DNA of 64,000 nucleotides, taken from Norana najaformis (Eukaryota; Annelida; Clitellata; Crassiclitellata; Hormogastridae). Positions 45,167 to 55,378 of the stretch are shown piece after piece. The stretch covers positions 8,755,937 through 8,819,936 of the forward strand of contig OZ029929.1 in NCBI GenBank assembly GCA_964023275.1. Reading direction: 5' to 3'. Position numbers and translations under genes: made by a program. The notes beneath the pieces were generated by a model that did no database searches, was not told the DNA's origin, and was given only the letters and a program-made list of their open reading frames with translations. Within the stretch, counting starts at the first letter, position 1; each line of letters begins with the position of its first letter.

Positions 45167-47519
45167 CACTGGACAACAAATTTTTACAAAAGTCATGTTA
45201 CTGAAATGAAATTAGTCAGTTCTTATCAATTTGTATGTGCTGAACACGAATATGACAGTGAAAATGCCGAATTGGCTCTAGTTTTTTTGTAATCTGAAAT
45301 GAAGTAATTTTATATCGCACAATGCATGCCAATAGTGATACACTTACAGTTAATATTTGTAAAAACCAGGTCATAGACTAGTTCTTAGATTTTTTTGCCT
45401 GTCTCTTGTACAGCTGTTCGGGAGCATCTCTGCAGAGTGTCCAGCAGTAGTCAGCCAACATTGTAGTGGACCATTTTCCCTGGTACCTTTGCTCCATTGT
45501 TGCGATATCTTGATGAAAACGTTCGCCATGTTCGTCACTAACCATACCACAGTTGTCAGGGAAGAAATCCAGATGGGAATGAAGGAAATGCATCTTCAGA
45601 GACATATTGCAGCGAAATTTCTGGTACTGCTTGAGCATGTCTTCTACTAGTTCCTTGTAGTTTTCTGCCCTAACATTCCCCAGAAAGTCTGTAGACACTA
45701 GACGAAAAGCATTCCATGCTTGTTTCGCATCACCCTCCAGCAAGTTGTTGAAGCGGTCATCTTTGAAGAGTTCTCTAATCTGAGGACCCACAAAAACTCC
45801 CTCTTTAATCTTTGCTTCGCTGAGTCGAGGGAATTTTTCATGCAGGTATCGGAAAGCTGGCGAAGTGCGGTCCATGGCTTTCACGAAGTTCTTCACCAAA
45901 CCTAGTTTGATGTGAAGGGGTGGTAGTAGGATTTTGTGAGCCTCGACCAGAGCTGGGTGCTGGATATTCTTCTGTCCAACTGCCATGTTTTGTCTGGGAG
46001 TCCATTCCTTCCGCACGTAGTGCAACTCTCTTGCTCGGCTATCCCACTCACACAAGAAACACATATATTTTGTATATCCTTGCTGCAGTCCCATTAAAAT
46101 GGCAACTACCTTCAAATCACCACACAGGTGCCATTTGTACCTGTTATAGTCAATGGAATGCAGTAGCTGTTTTAGGTTATCGTATGTCTCTTTCATGTGG
46201 ACAGCATGCGCTAATGGAATAGATGGAAGACGGTTTCCATTGTGCAAAAGCACAGCCTTAAGACTCAGTGTTGAAGAGTCTACAAAGAGTCTCCATTCTT
46301 GTGGGTCATGAGTGATCTGTAAGGCATTCATGAGGTCGTCAGTATTGGAACAGAATACCAGATTACCTTCCTTCATAAAGAAAGGTTCCAACTGCTGATG
46401 GCGCTTTCTATATGAAGTAATTGTGACATCTTCTTCTAGAAGATTCCATTGTTGGAGTCTTGATCCTAGCAATTCTGCCTTGTTTTTGGATAAGTCCAAA
46501 TCACGAACAAGGTCATTTAGTTCTTCCTGTGTTATTCTGTGTGGGGTTGATGATGCACCACAGTGAAAATCGGGATCACTGCACGCTGACGGACCAGGAG
46601 AAGAACATGTCGGCTCACCCTTGTCCTCATCAGATGAATCAAGGAAAATATATTCTGCTGGAGGTTCTGGAATAGGAAGTCCATCACCATGTGGAACTGG
46701 TCTCAATGCTGACGGAATGTTTGGGTAGACTATTGTCGACTTCTTTTGCTTCGTTATTCCACCGGAAAGAGGAGGAACCAAGCAGAAGTAACAGTCATCT
46801 ACGTGGTTGCTTTGCTCTCTCCACACCATGGGAACTGCAAACGGCAATGATGGTCTTTTGCCATTCAACCACTGTGAAAGCTGTGTTGTACATGTAGCAC
46901 AGCATATATGCGGGGCCCATGGCTTCTCTTGGTCACCAACCTTGCATTCGAAGTAAGCATGATATGCCTTCTTGACTTGATAAGTGCTACTTTTCTTCTG
47001 GTTGGCAAATGTCACTTCCCCACAAATGTAACAAAAGTTGTCCACAGTATTTACGCACTTCCGAGGCATTACTGTTCTGTATTGTATCTAAATGGATAAA
47101 GTAATAATAGTTTTATAAAACAGTAACTTAAACTGTCTCGCACAAAGTCTGTAATATTGTAAATGCTCAACCGTTCCGACTCGCTTTATATAGTACACTG
47201 CTGACGTCATCTTACGTCAGCAGCCGACTGGCTGTAGTTTTACATTGCATCAGAAAATGACGTAATCAACTGTGCATGATGTGTCCATGATGGGATTATG
47301 CAATGAGGTGGAATATTACATCATTCTAGACTTATTTAGGATATTGTCGCAGTCCTACTGCATAAATTTACATGGTGAAACATAAAAAATGAACTATATG
47401 AAATATTTTCAAAACGAGAGCCAATAAAAAATTTTTATGGTTATATTCGTGTTCAGCACACCAAGATGCTACACATTAGGGCCTTTTCCAGTCAGTAACG
47501 ATTTCTATGTTGACCAGTG
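45167..47519 (-). mobile_element. Complete DNA transposon with CACTGG ends and TAA target duplication
   Basis: Left end: CACTGGACAACA at 45167. Right end, reversed: CACTGGTCAACA from 47519. Both ends are flanked by TAA (45164-45166, 47520-47522). Inward the two arms share GTTACTGA (about 25 bp in), GTGCTGAACACGAATAT (45237-45253; 47442-47458) and ATTGGCTCT (left about 45270; right about 47417), so imperfect inverted repeats extend about 130 bp. The 2353-bp element encloses one uninterrupted ORF. CACT-type ends with a 3-bp duplication recall the CMC (CACTA/Mirage/Chapaev) group, but that assignment rests on the ends alone. It lies upstream of the NDC80-like ATG, possibly in its first intron. 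Confidence 0.85.
45378..47069 (-). CDS. Putative transposase of the 45.2-47.5 kb transposon
   Basis: Intact 563-residue single-exon protein filling the transposon. Residues 13-60 form a four-Cys finger (CYIC near 13-16, CATC near 57-60), similar in spacing to a ZAD- or THAP-style DNA-binding finger. A second Cys pair lies at 93 and 96. A Ser/Asp-rich linker follows at about 140-175. The C-terminal half contains RLFVDSST (D264), LCGDLKVV (D318) followed by CFLC (C337, C340), PPLHIKLG (H386) and SDEHGERFHQDI (E516). The order D, D, C-x2-C, H, E matches the RNase H-like core of several DDE transposase superfamilies, so I infer a DDE transposase. I know no named family for it. It has no frameshifts and may be recently active or domesticated. 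Confidence 0.75.
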   Translation of the reverse strand: MPRKCVNTVDNFCYICGEVTFANQKKSSTYQVKKAYHAYFECKVGDQEKPWAPHICCATCTTQLSQWLNGKRPSLPFAVPMVWREQSNHVDDCYFCLVPPLSGGITKQKKSTIVYPNIPSALRPVPHGDGLPIPEPPAEYIFLDSSDEDKGEPTCSSPGPSACSDPDFHCGASSTPHRITQEELNDLVRDLDLSKNKAELLGSRLQQWNLLEEDVTITSYRKRHQQLEPFFMKEGNLVFCSNTDDLMNALQITHDPQEWRLFVDSSTLSLKAVLLHNGNRLPSIPLAHAVHMKETYDNLKQLLHSIDYNRYKWHLCGDLKVVAILMGLQQGYTKYMCFLCEWDSRARELHYVRKEWTPRQNMAVGQKNIQHPALVEAHKILLPPLHIKLGLVKNFVKAMDRTSPAFRYLHEKFPRLSEAKIKEGVFVGPQIRELFKDDRFNNLLEGDAKQAWNAFRLVSTDFLGNVRAENYKELVEDMLKQYQKFRCNMSLKMHFLHSHLDFFPDNCGMVSDEHGERFHQDIATMEQRYQGKWSTTMLADYCWTLCRDAPEQLYKRQAKKSKN

Positions 47520-47761
47520 TAATAAACACACACGTACGCTGGAACTTCTTTTGAAAGCTTCATTAAAACAAAGATTCTGATGCAGTTTGCTGAATGATAT
47601 GGATTCCAACTCTATTTCAGCTCAGGAATATGAAGTCGTTATTATGTGACCTCATTAAATGCAACCTCGTTATAATGCTACCGCATCTCAATGTAACCTC
47701 GTAATAATGTGACTTCATTATAATGCAACCGAAAACCAGAGATTTGACGAAACTCTCTTAC

Positions 47762-47866
47762 CTCTCGCACGGCCGACAGAGATTTGATCTTGCTCCGGTT
47801 GGGCCCCATCAACCACTCTGGCTGCCCTTCTGACAGAGCAGCTCTTACTACGAGGTCTTTCCATGT
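47762..47866 (-). other. Candidate 5' exon of the NDC80-like gene
   Basis: Bounded by a tttgtttaag acceptor and a gtaagag donor on the minus strand. From the ATG at 47864 it reads MERPRSKSCSVRRAARVVDG and on, basic like an NDC80 N-terminal tail. Its final G would join CA of the 44492 exon in phase, placing the transposon in the intron between. An alternative frame (TWKDLVVRAALSEGQPEWL) is also open, so it could belong to another gene. Confidence 0.35.
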
Positions 47867-47884
47867 CTTAAACAAAGAAATCAA

Positions 47885-48510
47885 AACACATTAACAGACA
47901 CACTGAAACCTTGTTTAAAAAATTTTGATACAGCAGTCTGGAAGGCAGATCTCCCTACAGAACAGTTGAGCTCCATTAATCCATAATTCACATATGAAGA
48001 AAATAAACACGTTAGAAAACAACCTTGTTACAAGATATCCTAGATGTGGCTCCCATACACACCGTCAGAACTAGTTTATGGTATACCATCCACTGTGATT
48101 TTAAAAATAACTTCTTTAATATTTTAACTGACCATCTGGCTCTGGATGCTACTAAAAACAAAACAAACCAAACACTTAAACTCTTCTCTTCAGCATTGGC
48201 AGGACTGGGAGTGTTTGAAGGGGCTTTATAACCTTTAAAGAAGTTGACTGATGATATCTATTTGGATTTTAAGTGTAATTTCTGTCATTGATCACTAGAA
48301 TGATCTTCCAGCTGGGGATGCTACATAAACCTTTCATAAGAAGTAGAAGACTATTCGCTTTCGTTGGGCGGACTGGGTGTACTTCTGAGTAAATATCTCA
48401 AAGGGGCGCTGTAGATATTTCAGTATAAACTGCCTCACAAGTCAAGAGCTACATAAACTGCAAGCATTACATTACTGAAAATACAAAATGGTATTGTGCA
48501 AAAAACCCGG
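47885..48510. other. No gene recognised
   Basis: AT-rich intergenic or intronic sequence. Open frames have no motif. Confidence 0.4.
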
Positions 48511-48714
48511 ACACTTAGGCTGGTGAGACTTTAACACCCGGTCGGAATCGTGGAGGAGAGCTGTGGTCTTTTTGCACTTCCTTCGGCGTGTTTTGTACCA
48601 CTTTGCGGTGGATGGTGCAGCTGATGCAGTAGTGCAGCTCTGCGTACAGCTTTGGCAGAACGTAGGCTAAAAACAATGTCCATAACAATTTTCATAAAAA
48701 TCATGATTCATTCA

Positions 48715-48800
48715 TTAAAAGCACTTACTATTTATTTATTAATATTACTTATTAAAAGCACTTATTATTTATTTATTATTATTATTTATTAAAAGAACTT
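48715..48800. repeat. AT-rich short tandem repeat
   Basis: 'attaaaagcacttattattt' type words repeat about three times with (ATT)n runs. It lies between the two RPS26 pseudogene exons. Confidence 0.7.
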
Positions 48801-49019
48801 ATTGCGTGCGAGGTCAGCGGAACTGAATCTGAGGCACAGATGAATGTTTGCTAGGAGCCAATATTCTCTATTATTAGTATTATTTCTGCATTTATCACAT
48901 ACAGACAGAGAGGGAAACAGAAATACAGAGATGAAGCAAAATAACACGATACCATACAACATGATGCAGTACTGGTATGCAATACAATACATACACTGCA
49001 TTGTATACAGTGCACTGCA

Positions 49020-49082
49020 AGTAGATAACAGATAACAGATAATAAATAACAGATAATAAATAACAGATAATAGATAACAGTT
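49020..49082. repeat. (AACAGATAAT)n microsatellite
   Basis: 'agataacagataataaataa' words repeated over about 60 bp, directly at the 3' end of the adjacent SINE-1 copy. Confidence 0.8.
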
Positions 49083-49225
49083 CTGCATTTATTAAGAGCC
49101 ACTATCTAATGGCTGAGCATCAGTCAGTGGCACTAAGCAATTGTGAGATTGAGTGAAGGACTTGCTCAAAGCCCATACACAGTAACCGTCTACAAGCGCT
49201 CTAACTAACCAGGTACTATACTTGA
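49083..49225 (-). mobile_element. SINE-1 copy
   Basis: Read on the minus strand: 'ggttactgtgtatgggct', 'ttgagcaagtccttcactca', 'gccactgactgatgctcag' and 'agtggctcttaataaatgca' follow the order of 12973-13161. It starts at 'tggttagttagagcgc', part of the A-box region. It sits inside the RPS26 pseudogene intron. Confidence 0.8.
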
Positions 49226-49243
49226 GTCCATCAAATTACTTCA

Positions 49244-49462
<219 letters not shown>

Positions 49463-49555
49463 TTATTCAATTGTTTATGCTTATTTATTTTGCTCCTTTA
49501 TACAATAAGGGAGCCACAAAAGTTCAATTTGAATTTAATGTGAAGTAATTCTCTT

Positions 49556-49670
49556 AAATGGCGTGGCACCTATTCAAAAGGGTGGCTGTCGTGAAGGACC
49601 TCACCCGATAAATTCATTTAAAAACGAACACGGTTGAAGCCATATTGTCGCAACAGAAAAACGGTGGATA
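49556..49670 (+). mobile_element. SINE-2, 3' part
   Basis: 'ggcgtggcacctattcaaa', 'tggctgtcgtgaagga', 'cctcacccgataaattca' and 'gaagccatattgtcgc' match the SINE-2 body at 61985-62110 (minus strand). Head missing. Confidence 0.7.
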
Positions 49671-50684
49671 AGCAATTTGAAACATGCACGTTTTTAGTTG
49701 AAAACAAAATGACAGGAGCAACTGAGTCGAACGAACTGAAACAGCAATGGAGTTCCAAAATGAAGGTCCAGCAACTGATAAATCGCGTTTATTAAAAATA
49801 GTTCTAGTCTAGTCTTTTATTAGGTGTAGCTTCAGATGCCTAGCTTCAGAAATGGCAGAGTTGAACCAAGGCTGTGGTGTGCGCTCTACTACTATCTTGG
49901 TTCTAAAAGGGATTTTCCTGTCAAGAAGCTCATTTAAAGTGGACTGGAACTGCATAGCTAGCTCATTAGCTGTTTGCGCACAACGGAGATGCTAATAAGA
50001 TATCATGCTTCAACTTATTTAAATCAACTTTGTGCCAAGGGCGAAATTTAACAGTTTTATAATTTGGGGCGGTTTAAATTAGAAGTCAAATTTTGACGAA
50101 ATTTCAGTGATTTGAGTCAGGCAGATTTATTACGGCAAGCGCCGACCAGATGTTACTCACTAAAACTAAACTACTTTAAATGTTTTTTATACGTTCAGAG
50201 AATCTTCAACTTACCTTCACTGTTCATAAGGTGTCTTGATAAATCTACTGCCAATTTAAAACCAATTTACCGTACTGAAGGAATAAAAATGATTCAAATT
50301 TAGCGGAAAATTACCAGCAGTAGCAAAACGCAATGACCGACAAAGCGGGCAAAGACCAAGAATGATTGGGCCTATTTGACTAGTGACGACATCTTTCATT
50401 CGACTTAATTACTTTAGCGCAATGTTTTGCGAAACATAGGGCATGGTAGGCGCTCAACCAAGAACATAAATTTCGGGCAATTATTCAGGTCGAGTTCAGT
50501 TGTGGGTCAGAATCCAAGTGATGTCCTGCAGCATCAACATCCGCAGCAATGTCTGATATAGCTCCAAGATTATTTTTAAAGAGCTTCCATGGTAAAAGTA
50601 ATAATGAGGAGGAGAAGAAGAAGAAGGAAGAGCAAAAGCAGGCGGAGGCGCTGCAGATAAGAAGGCAGGCTATGGCGGGTATCT
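49671..50684. other. No gene recognised
   Basis: Intergenic, AT-rich. A short AG-rich run lies at about 50605-50640. No supportable coding frame. Confidence 0.4.
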
Positions 50685-50850
50685 AATCTAATCTAATTAC
50701 TTTTATAGCGCCATTTTCAGAATTCCCAAGGCATCACTCAGTGGTTGCTTCAAATTAAATCATGATCAAAATCATAATCCATTGAGGAAGCCAGGTCGAA
50801 AAGCAAAATGAAACAGTTAGGACCGCAGTAACAATGTAATATCTATTAAT
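50685..50850 (-). repeat. Dispersed repeat (family F)
   Basis: 'ctaatctaatctaattactt', 'tagcgccattttcagaattc' and 'ccaaggcatcactcagtgg' followed by 'aatccattgaggaagccagg' match the family order. Minus strand. Confidence 0.75.
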
Positions 50851-51239
50851 CCATTTGTTATTTCCGTCGCCAGATTCTCAGTCACTGCAACGCATCCGGT
50901 GGTTATTTCCCACTCTACCTTTAGACTCTGAGAAGGCAACTCAGCCGTGGAGACTGCAACTGTAGTATTGTCCAAATGACAATTTCAAGGGAATCGCCAA
51001 TGAATAACCACTTGGTTCGGCTACAAATGACGCTAACAGGTGTAGGGAAATTAAACAAAACAGATCTTGGCTAGTACTTGGACAGGTGCGTGGAATACTA
51101 AGCCATTGCTCTCCATCTTTCAATGGTTATCGTACAAATTGGGACGTTAGAAATATGTAGGCCTATCTTGTCAATTTATTTGCAGTGGTCATGTTTGCTT
51201 CTCAGCCAATGACCCTTTGACCTCAGGACCATGCGTCTG

Positions 51240-51400
51240 ATAAACAATTAATCTAATCAAATCTGAAGACTTCAGTAGTGTCGTAATCATATTGCACGAA
51301 GCATCAGTCGATCGTTCCTGCAATATCCAGTCCATGATCAGAATCTGTTGGAATAGACTTAGCCGAAGCTGGTGAAGTAAAAATACAATAGGTCCGGAAT
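51240..51400 (-). repeat. Dispersed repeat (family F)
   Basis: 'taatctaatcaaatctgaag', 'agcatcagtcgatcgttcct' and 'gatcagaatctgttggaat' match the family, more diverged. Minus strand. An (AAT)n run follows at 51467-51480. Confidence 0.6.
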
Positions 51401-51617
51401 ATCAGAAGGCTGGCCACAGCACTGCTAAGTAAGACCTTGGGTAAAACCATCTTTTATAACCATCAATAATAATAATAATAGGGTATTTAATTCCAAGTGC
51501 ATATTAACCGCACAATTTATTATTCACAGTTAACTAAAGCGTCAGGAAATATATTGTTTTCACGTAAAAACCAATTTTTATCAATTGAGTTTTGCAGAAT
51601 TCCCAGAACCTCTTGGT

Positions 51618-51732
51618 CGTTGCACGTTCTGAAATAAAAATCGCACTCCACAACCTCCTCCCTTAACTGTCGCACATTCTGTACTAAATATTGCACTTCC
51701 AGAACTACCTCCACTTGCCAGTCGCATGTTCT
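51618..51732. repeat. About 51-bp tandem repeat, interrupted by the LINE-A insertion
   Basis: Units begin 'tgcacgttctg' (about 51620), 'tcgcacattctg' (51670) and 'tcgcatgttctg' (51722). Each continues with an 'atcgcactccacaacctcc' type block. The third unit's block ('aatcgcagctccagaactac') is found at 54785 on the far side of the LINE, so the array predates the insertion. Confidence 0.8.
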
Positions 51733-51738
51733 GCATTA

Positions 51739-54700
51739 TCGTAATCGTAATCGTAATCTCGTGATTTCTACAGCGCTCAACGAAAGCTAAGTCGCGGGAA
51801 CCAGCTTATTCACAGGCGCTCAGTCAAAACAAAATCGATAGGCAGAAGGGTCAAGATCCAGGAGTCAGGCACTCAGACAGTCGGACGGCTACGGTGGATG
51901 CTGTTTGAAATTGAAGCGAGAAGAGAGATAAGAGGAAGAGGAAGAATCAGGATAAGATTTCTGGAAAAGAAGTGTTTTCAGTCTTGAGTGAAAGACCTGT
52001 GCAGAAACTGAAAGAGGTGAAGTGTTGGTGAGTTCGTATGATTGACCAGACAACTGTCGCAATTCTGGCGGGAGTTTATTCCAAAGGGGTGGGGCAGCTA
52101 TGGCTATCGAGCGATTTCCAAATTTTAAGGATGAGGTGACGGGAGGGCGAAGAAGTGTTAGGACAGATGAGGAGCGGGTTGAACGGAGTGGTTGGATAGT
52201 AAATAATTGACGAAGATAGGAGGGTTGGGAGGATTGAAGTGTGTTGTAGGTGAGGGATAAGACTTTGTACTCTATTCGTTCTGGTATTTTAAGCCAGTGC
52301 AGTGATTTGAGAACAGGGGTGATGTGATGGTGTTTGGGGGTTTTGGTGACAGCACGTGCGAGAGCATTCTGGATAGCTTGTAGGCGATTTATCTGGGTTG
52401 TGTCAATATTGAGGAAAAGTGAATTGCAGTAGTCAAGTTTTGCATGGACTATGGATGTGGCAATGATCGATGCGGTTTTGAAGTCAAGCATAGGACGGAT
52501 TCTGCGAAGGTCGCGGATATGCATAAAGCAAGAGCGGGAAAGATGGGTGATATGATCAGAAAAAGTAAGGTTCTGATCGAAAATAACACCTAAATTACGG
52601 ACAGAAGAGTTAGTATTAAAGGTGTGGGTGGAGGCAGAGTCCAGGCTGAGGGAGATAGAGGGGTCAGGAATTTTCTTGAGCTGGTCACGTAGGCCGATAA
52701 GTATGAATTCAGTTTTAGATGGGTTCAGGCATAAGAGATTAGATGTCATCCAAGAGGAGATTTGTTTAACCACACAAAGAAGATGATCTGTAGACTGACT
52801 GAAACAATTTGGAGAGAAAGAGATGAATAGTTGGGTGTCATCAGCATAGAGGTGATGGTCAACGGAGGATGCTTTAATGAGTGAACTGAGTGGGGTAGTG
52901 TAGAGGATAAACAGAAGAGGTCCAAGAACGGAGCCTTGTGGAACTCCGCAAGTAAGAGGGCATGACTTAGAAGAGGCTTCCGAAGTTTTAACAGAGAAAG
53001 AGCGGGAGGAGAGATAAGACTGTATCCATAGGAGAGCAGTGTCAGCAAAACCAAACCAGGTTGAAAGTCGGTGGAGTAAGATATTGTGATCTATGGTGTC
53101 GAAGGCTGCAGAGATATCGAGGAGACAGAGGCAAGAAACCTGTTGATGAGAAATGGCAGAAACAAGCTTGTTGTAGAGAGATGTCAGCAGAGTTTCGGTT
53201 GAGTGGCGTTTAGTAAAACCAGACTGGTGTAGGTTAATGAGTGAGTTAGAAGCTAAATAGTTATTGATTCGAGAGAGGACAATCCGTTCAGTTAATTTGG
53301 AGATGAAAGTGAGGTTAGAAACAGGCCGGTAGTTAGAAAGGATTTCCTTGTCGAGAGATGATTTCTTGAGAAGAGGGGTAACAAGAGAGTGTTTAAAAAG
53401 AAGGGGAAAATTTCCAGTAGAGAGGGAGAGGTTAACTATTTTGGTAATAATTGGAACAAGGACAGATGCACAGTCTTTCAATAAGGAGGTAGGTATAGGG
53501 TCAAGTTCACACTGTTTGTTTGGGAGAGATTTTAGCAGATTTAGTATTTCGGTCTCTGATGTAGGTTGAAAAGCAGAAAATGAGGATCGAGGTGGGGAAG
53601 GTGGGCTGTCATATGTGGAAGAGGGAGCATCAGCAGCTGGATTGTTGGAGGTTTTAGAAAGTAGAGATTGAAGAGAGAGACGGAGGGTACTAATTTTGTT
53701 CGAAAAGAAAGAACAGAACGAGTCGGCTATTGAAGAAGACGGAAGAGAATTTGGAAGTGGGCTAGATGAGTTCCGATGGAGGAGCTGGTTAATGGTTTTC
53801 CAGAGAAGGCGAGGGCTAGAGGATCGAGAACGAACTAGTGAGGAGTAAAATCTTTGTTTAGCTGCAGTAAGAAGGCGATGGTATTTATTTGTGGCAGATT
53901 TAAGGGCACAGAGAAGTTGAGGATCCCTGGTGCGTTTATAGGCACGCTCAAGGCGTCGCCGGAAAGATTTGAAGGCCTGGAGATAGGAACTGAACCAAGG
54001 ATTGTTAGAGTGAGAACGGGATTTGGTAATAATAGGAGCATGCTTGTCAAGGATAGTGGAAAGAGTGGTGTTATAGGAAGAGAGAAGGTCATTCAGGGAG
54101 GAGGGTGGATTTAACACGAGGTCAGAACAGGAAATATCTTGTATGAAGGCTTCAATATTTATTGAACTGATGCGACGAAAAGAATGAAAGACAGGATCAG
54201 GACGTGGTGTCGGAAGAATGTTAAGATATGTAAAGATGGGGTAATGATCAGATGGCGTGTCAAAAGAGAAAGATATATCAGGCGATAGAGTGGAGAATGA
54301 TGATGTGATAATAAGGTCAAGTGTGTGATTGTGAATGTGGGTGGGGAATTTGACATGTTGAACCAGATTAGTTGAGGACAATAGGGTGAGGAATTCAGAA
54401 GCAAATGTGTCGGAGGGGTTATCGACATGTATATTGAAGTCACCTGTAATCAGAAATTCATGAGGTGTAGTGGCGGCAGTAGAGAGGAGGGTGGTAAATT
54501 CTTTCAGGAAGACCGATGGAGGACTTGAATATGAAGAGGAGGATGGAGGGCGATATACATTAAAGATAGTCAGATTTGTGTGAGGAAGTTTAAGCGTAAC
54601 TGATGCACATTCAAAAGAGTGGAAACAGTAACCAGGTGAGTCTAAAACTGTGGCAGGTTCTCGGGTGAGAAAGGCAATACCACCTCCAGTTGGATTTTTA

Positions 54701-54776
54701 TGAGAAGGGCTATGGTTTGCAGGGACGAGGTGTACTGTAAAGATGGTAGCCAGGAGGGATACAGTCTTCATATTGA
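51739..54776 (-). mobile_element. LINE-A, 5'-truncated CR1/L2-like non-LTR retrotransposon
   Basis: A 3038-bp minus-strand insertion flanked by GCATTA at 51733-51738 and 54777-54782 (target-site duplication). The 3' end has 'ggcgctgtagaa'-type sequence on the element strand (complement near 51770) and an (ATTACG)n tail. It is truncated within the endonuclease domain at the 5' end. Six other 3' fragments of this family lie in the window (4751, 13418, 14766, 19443, 23724 and 26972, the last two being one copy). It sits inside a 51-bp tandem repeat, which defines the empty site. Confidence 0.92.
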
Positions 54777-54780
54777 GCAT
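51889..54780 (-). CDS. LINE-A ORF2: partial endonuclease, reverse transcriptase, C-terminal domain
   Basis: Uninterrupted 963-codon frame. Residues about 1-190 are the C-terminal half of an AP-type endonuclease (GGGIAFLTR, LITGDFNIHVDNPSD, FDTPSDHYPIF with the catalytic His); the N-terminal half is missing. The reverse transcriptase follows: NYRPVSNLTFISKLTERI, LLDISAAFDTIDHNILL (motif A), CGVPQGSVLGPLLFILYTTP, HHLYADDTQLF (catalytic YADD) and LLCLNPSKTEFILIG. The CR1/L2-type tail has SLHWLKIPERIEYKVLSLTY and AAPPLWNKLPPELRQL and ends near SRLKTLLFQKSY. The apparent start ATG overlaps the host GCATTA duplication, so it is not the native start. No stops interrupt it, so the insertion is young, but it lacks half the endonuclease. 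Confidence 0.92.
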   Translation of the reverse strand: MLNMKTVSLLATIFTVHLVPANHSPSHKNPTGGGIAFLTREPATVLDSPGYCFHSFECASVTLKLPHTNLTIFNVYRPPSSSSYSSPPSVFLKEFTTLLSTAATTPHEFLITGDFNIHVDNPSDTFASEFLTLLSSTNLVQHVKFPTHIHNHTLDLIITSSFSTLSPDISFSFDTPSDHYPIFTYLNILPTPRPDPVFHSFRRISSINIEAFIQDISCSDLVLNPPSSLNDLLSSYNTTLSTILDKHAPIITKSRSHSNNPWFSSYLQAFKSFRRRLERAYKRTRDPQLLCALKSATNKYHRLLTAAKQRFYSSLVRSRSSSPRLLWKTINQLLHRNSSSPLPNSLPSSSIADSFCSFFSNKISTLRLSLQSLLSKTSNNPAADAPSSTYDSPPSPPRSSFSAFQPTSETEILNLLKSLPNKQCELDPIPTSLLKDCASVLVPIITKIVNLSLSTGNFPLLFKHSLVTPLLKKSSLDKEILSNYRPVSNLTFISKLTERIVLSRINNYLASNSLINLHQSGFTKRHSTETLLTSLYNKLVSAISHQQVSCLCLLDISAAFDTIDHNILLHRLSTWFGFADTALLWIQSYLSSRSFSVKTSEASSKSCPLTCGVPQGSVLGPLLFILYTTPLSSLIKASSVDHHLYADDTQLFISFSPNCFSQSTDHLLCVVKQISSWMTSNLLCLNPSKTEFILIGLRDQLKKIPDPSISLSLDSASTHTFNTNSSVRNLGVIFDQNLTFSDHITHLSRSCFMHIRDLRRIRPMLDFKTASIIATSIVHAKLDYCNSLFLNIDTTQINRLQAIQNALARAVTKTPKHHHITPVLKSLHWLKIPERIEYKVLSLTYNTLQSSQPSYLRQLFTIQPLRSTRSSSVLTLLRPPVTSSLKFGNRSIAIAAPPLWNKLPPELRQLSGQSYELTNTSPLSVSAQVFHSRLKTLLFQKSYPDSSSSSYLSSRFNFKQHPP

Positions 54781-54829
54781 TAGAAATCGCAGCTCCAGAA
54801 CTACCCCCTCGCATCCTAAGAATCTGCAA

Positions 54830-55378
54830 CCATTTAAATGGACATAGCGTTTCGCGGCTATATTTTCATATCCACGTGCTTATTTACTGAAGACTAGTGC
54901 CCATTCAGTTGTACGGTGGCTATACTGACTTTACCTTGTGAAAAATTGCGCCATAGAAAGTTGTTGACAACAATGGGGCAGTAAATACGAGCACGTTTTA
55001 CGGAAAAGCTAAAGGTAATTTGTGAATTATTTCATTGCAGAAAAGGGTATTTGAAATTTTTTACTGTACTTTAAGAATTTAACGCATCTGTTGATGTTTT
55101 GAAAGCGTTTTTGTTAACATTAATCCCAATGCATAATTTTAGTGGGTGTTCACAGCGATGCAATGGACATTGGTTTTCAGATTTGTCCATTTAAATGGAC
55201 AATACATTTCAGGTGTGCCATTACGGGAATTTTTTTAAGTTATTAATTTTATCCGGTTGTCGTTGTCAGTTATGTGACATCATGAAATACTATTGCAATA
55301 TAGGCCATATAATCAATTTTTGTAATTAAATACTAAAATTCTATTAATACATCTTACATTTAAATTGTTATATTTACC
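54830..55378. other. Flank between LINE-A and the piggyBac relic
   Basis: AT-rich. The palindrome 'ccatttaaatgg' occurs at about 54832 and 55187, and a relative 'ccattataatgg' at about 57306, beyond the transposase relic. These could mark old element ends containing TTAA, but I could not establish a clean target duplication. Confidence 0.35.
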
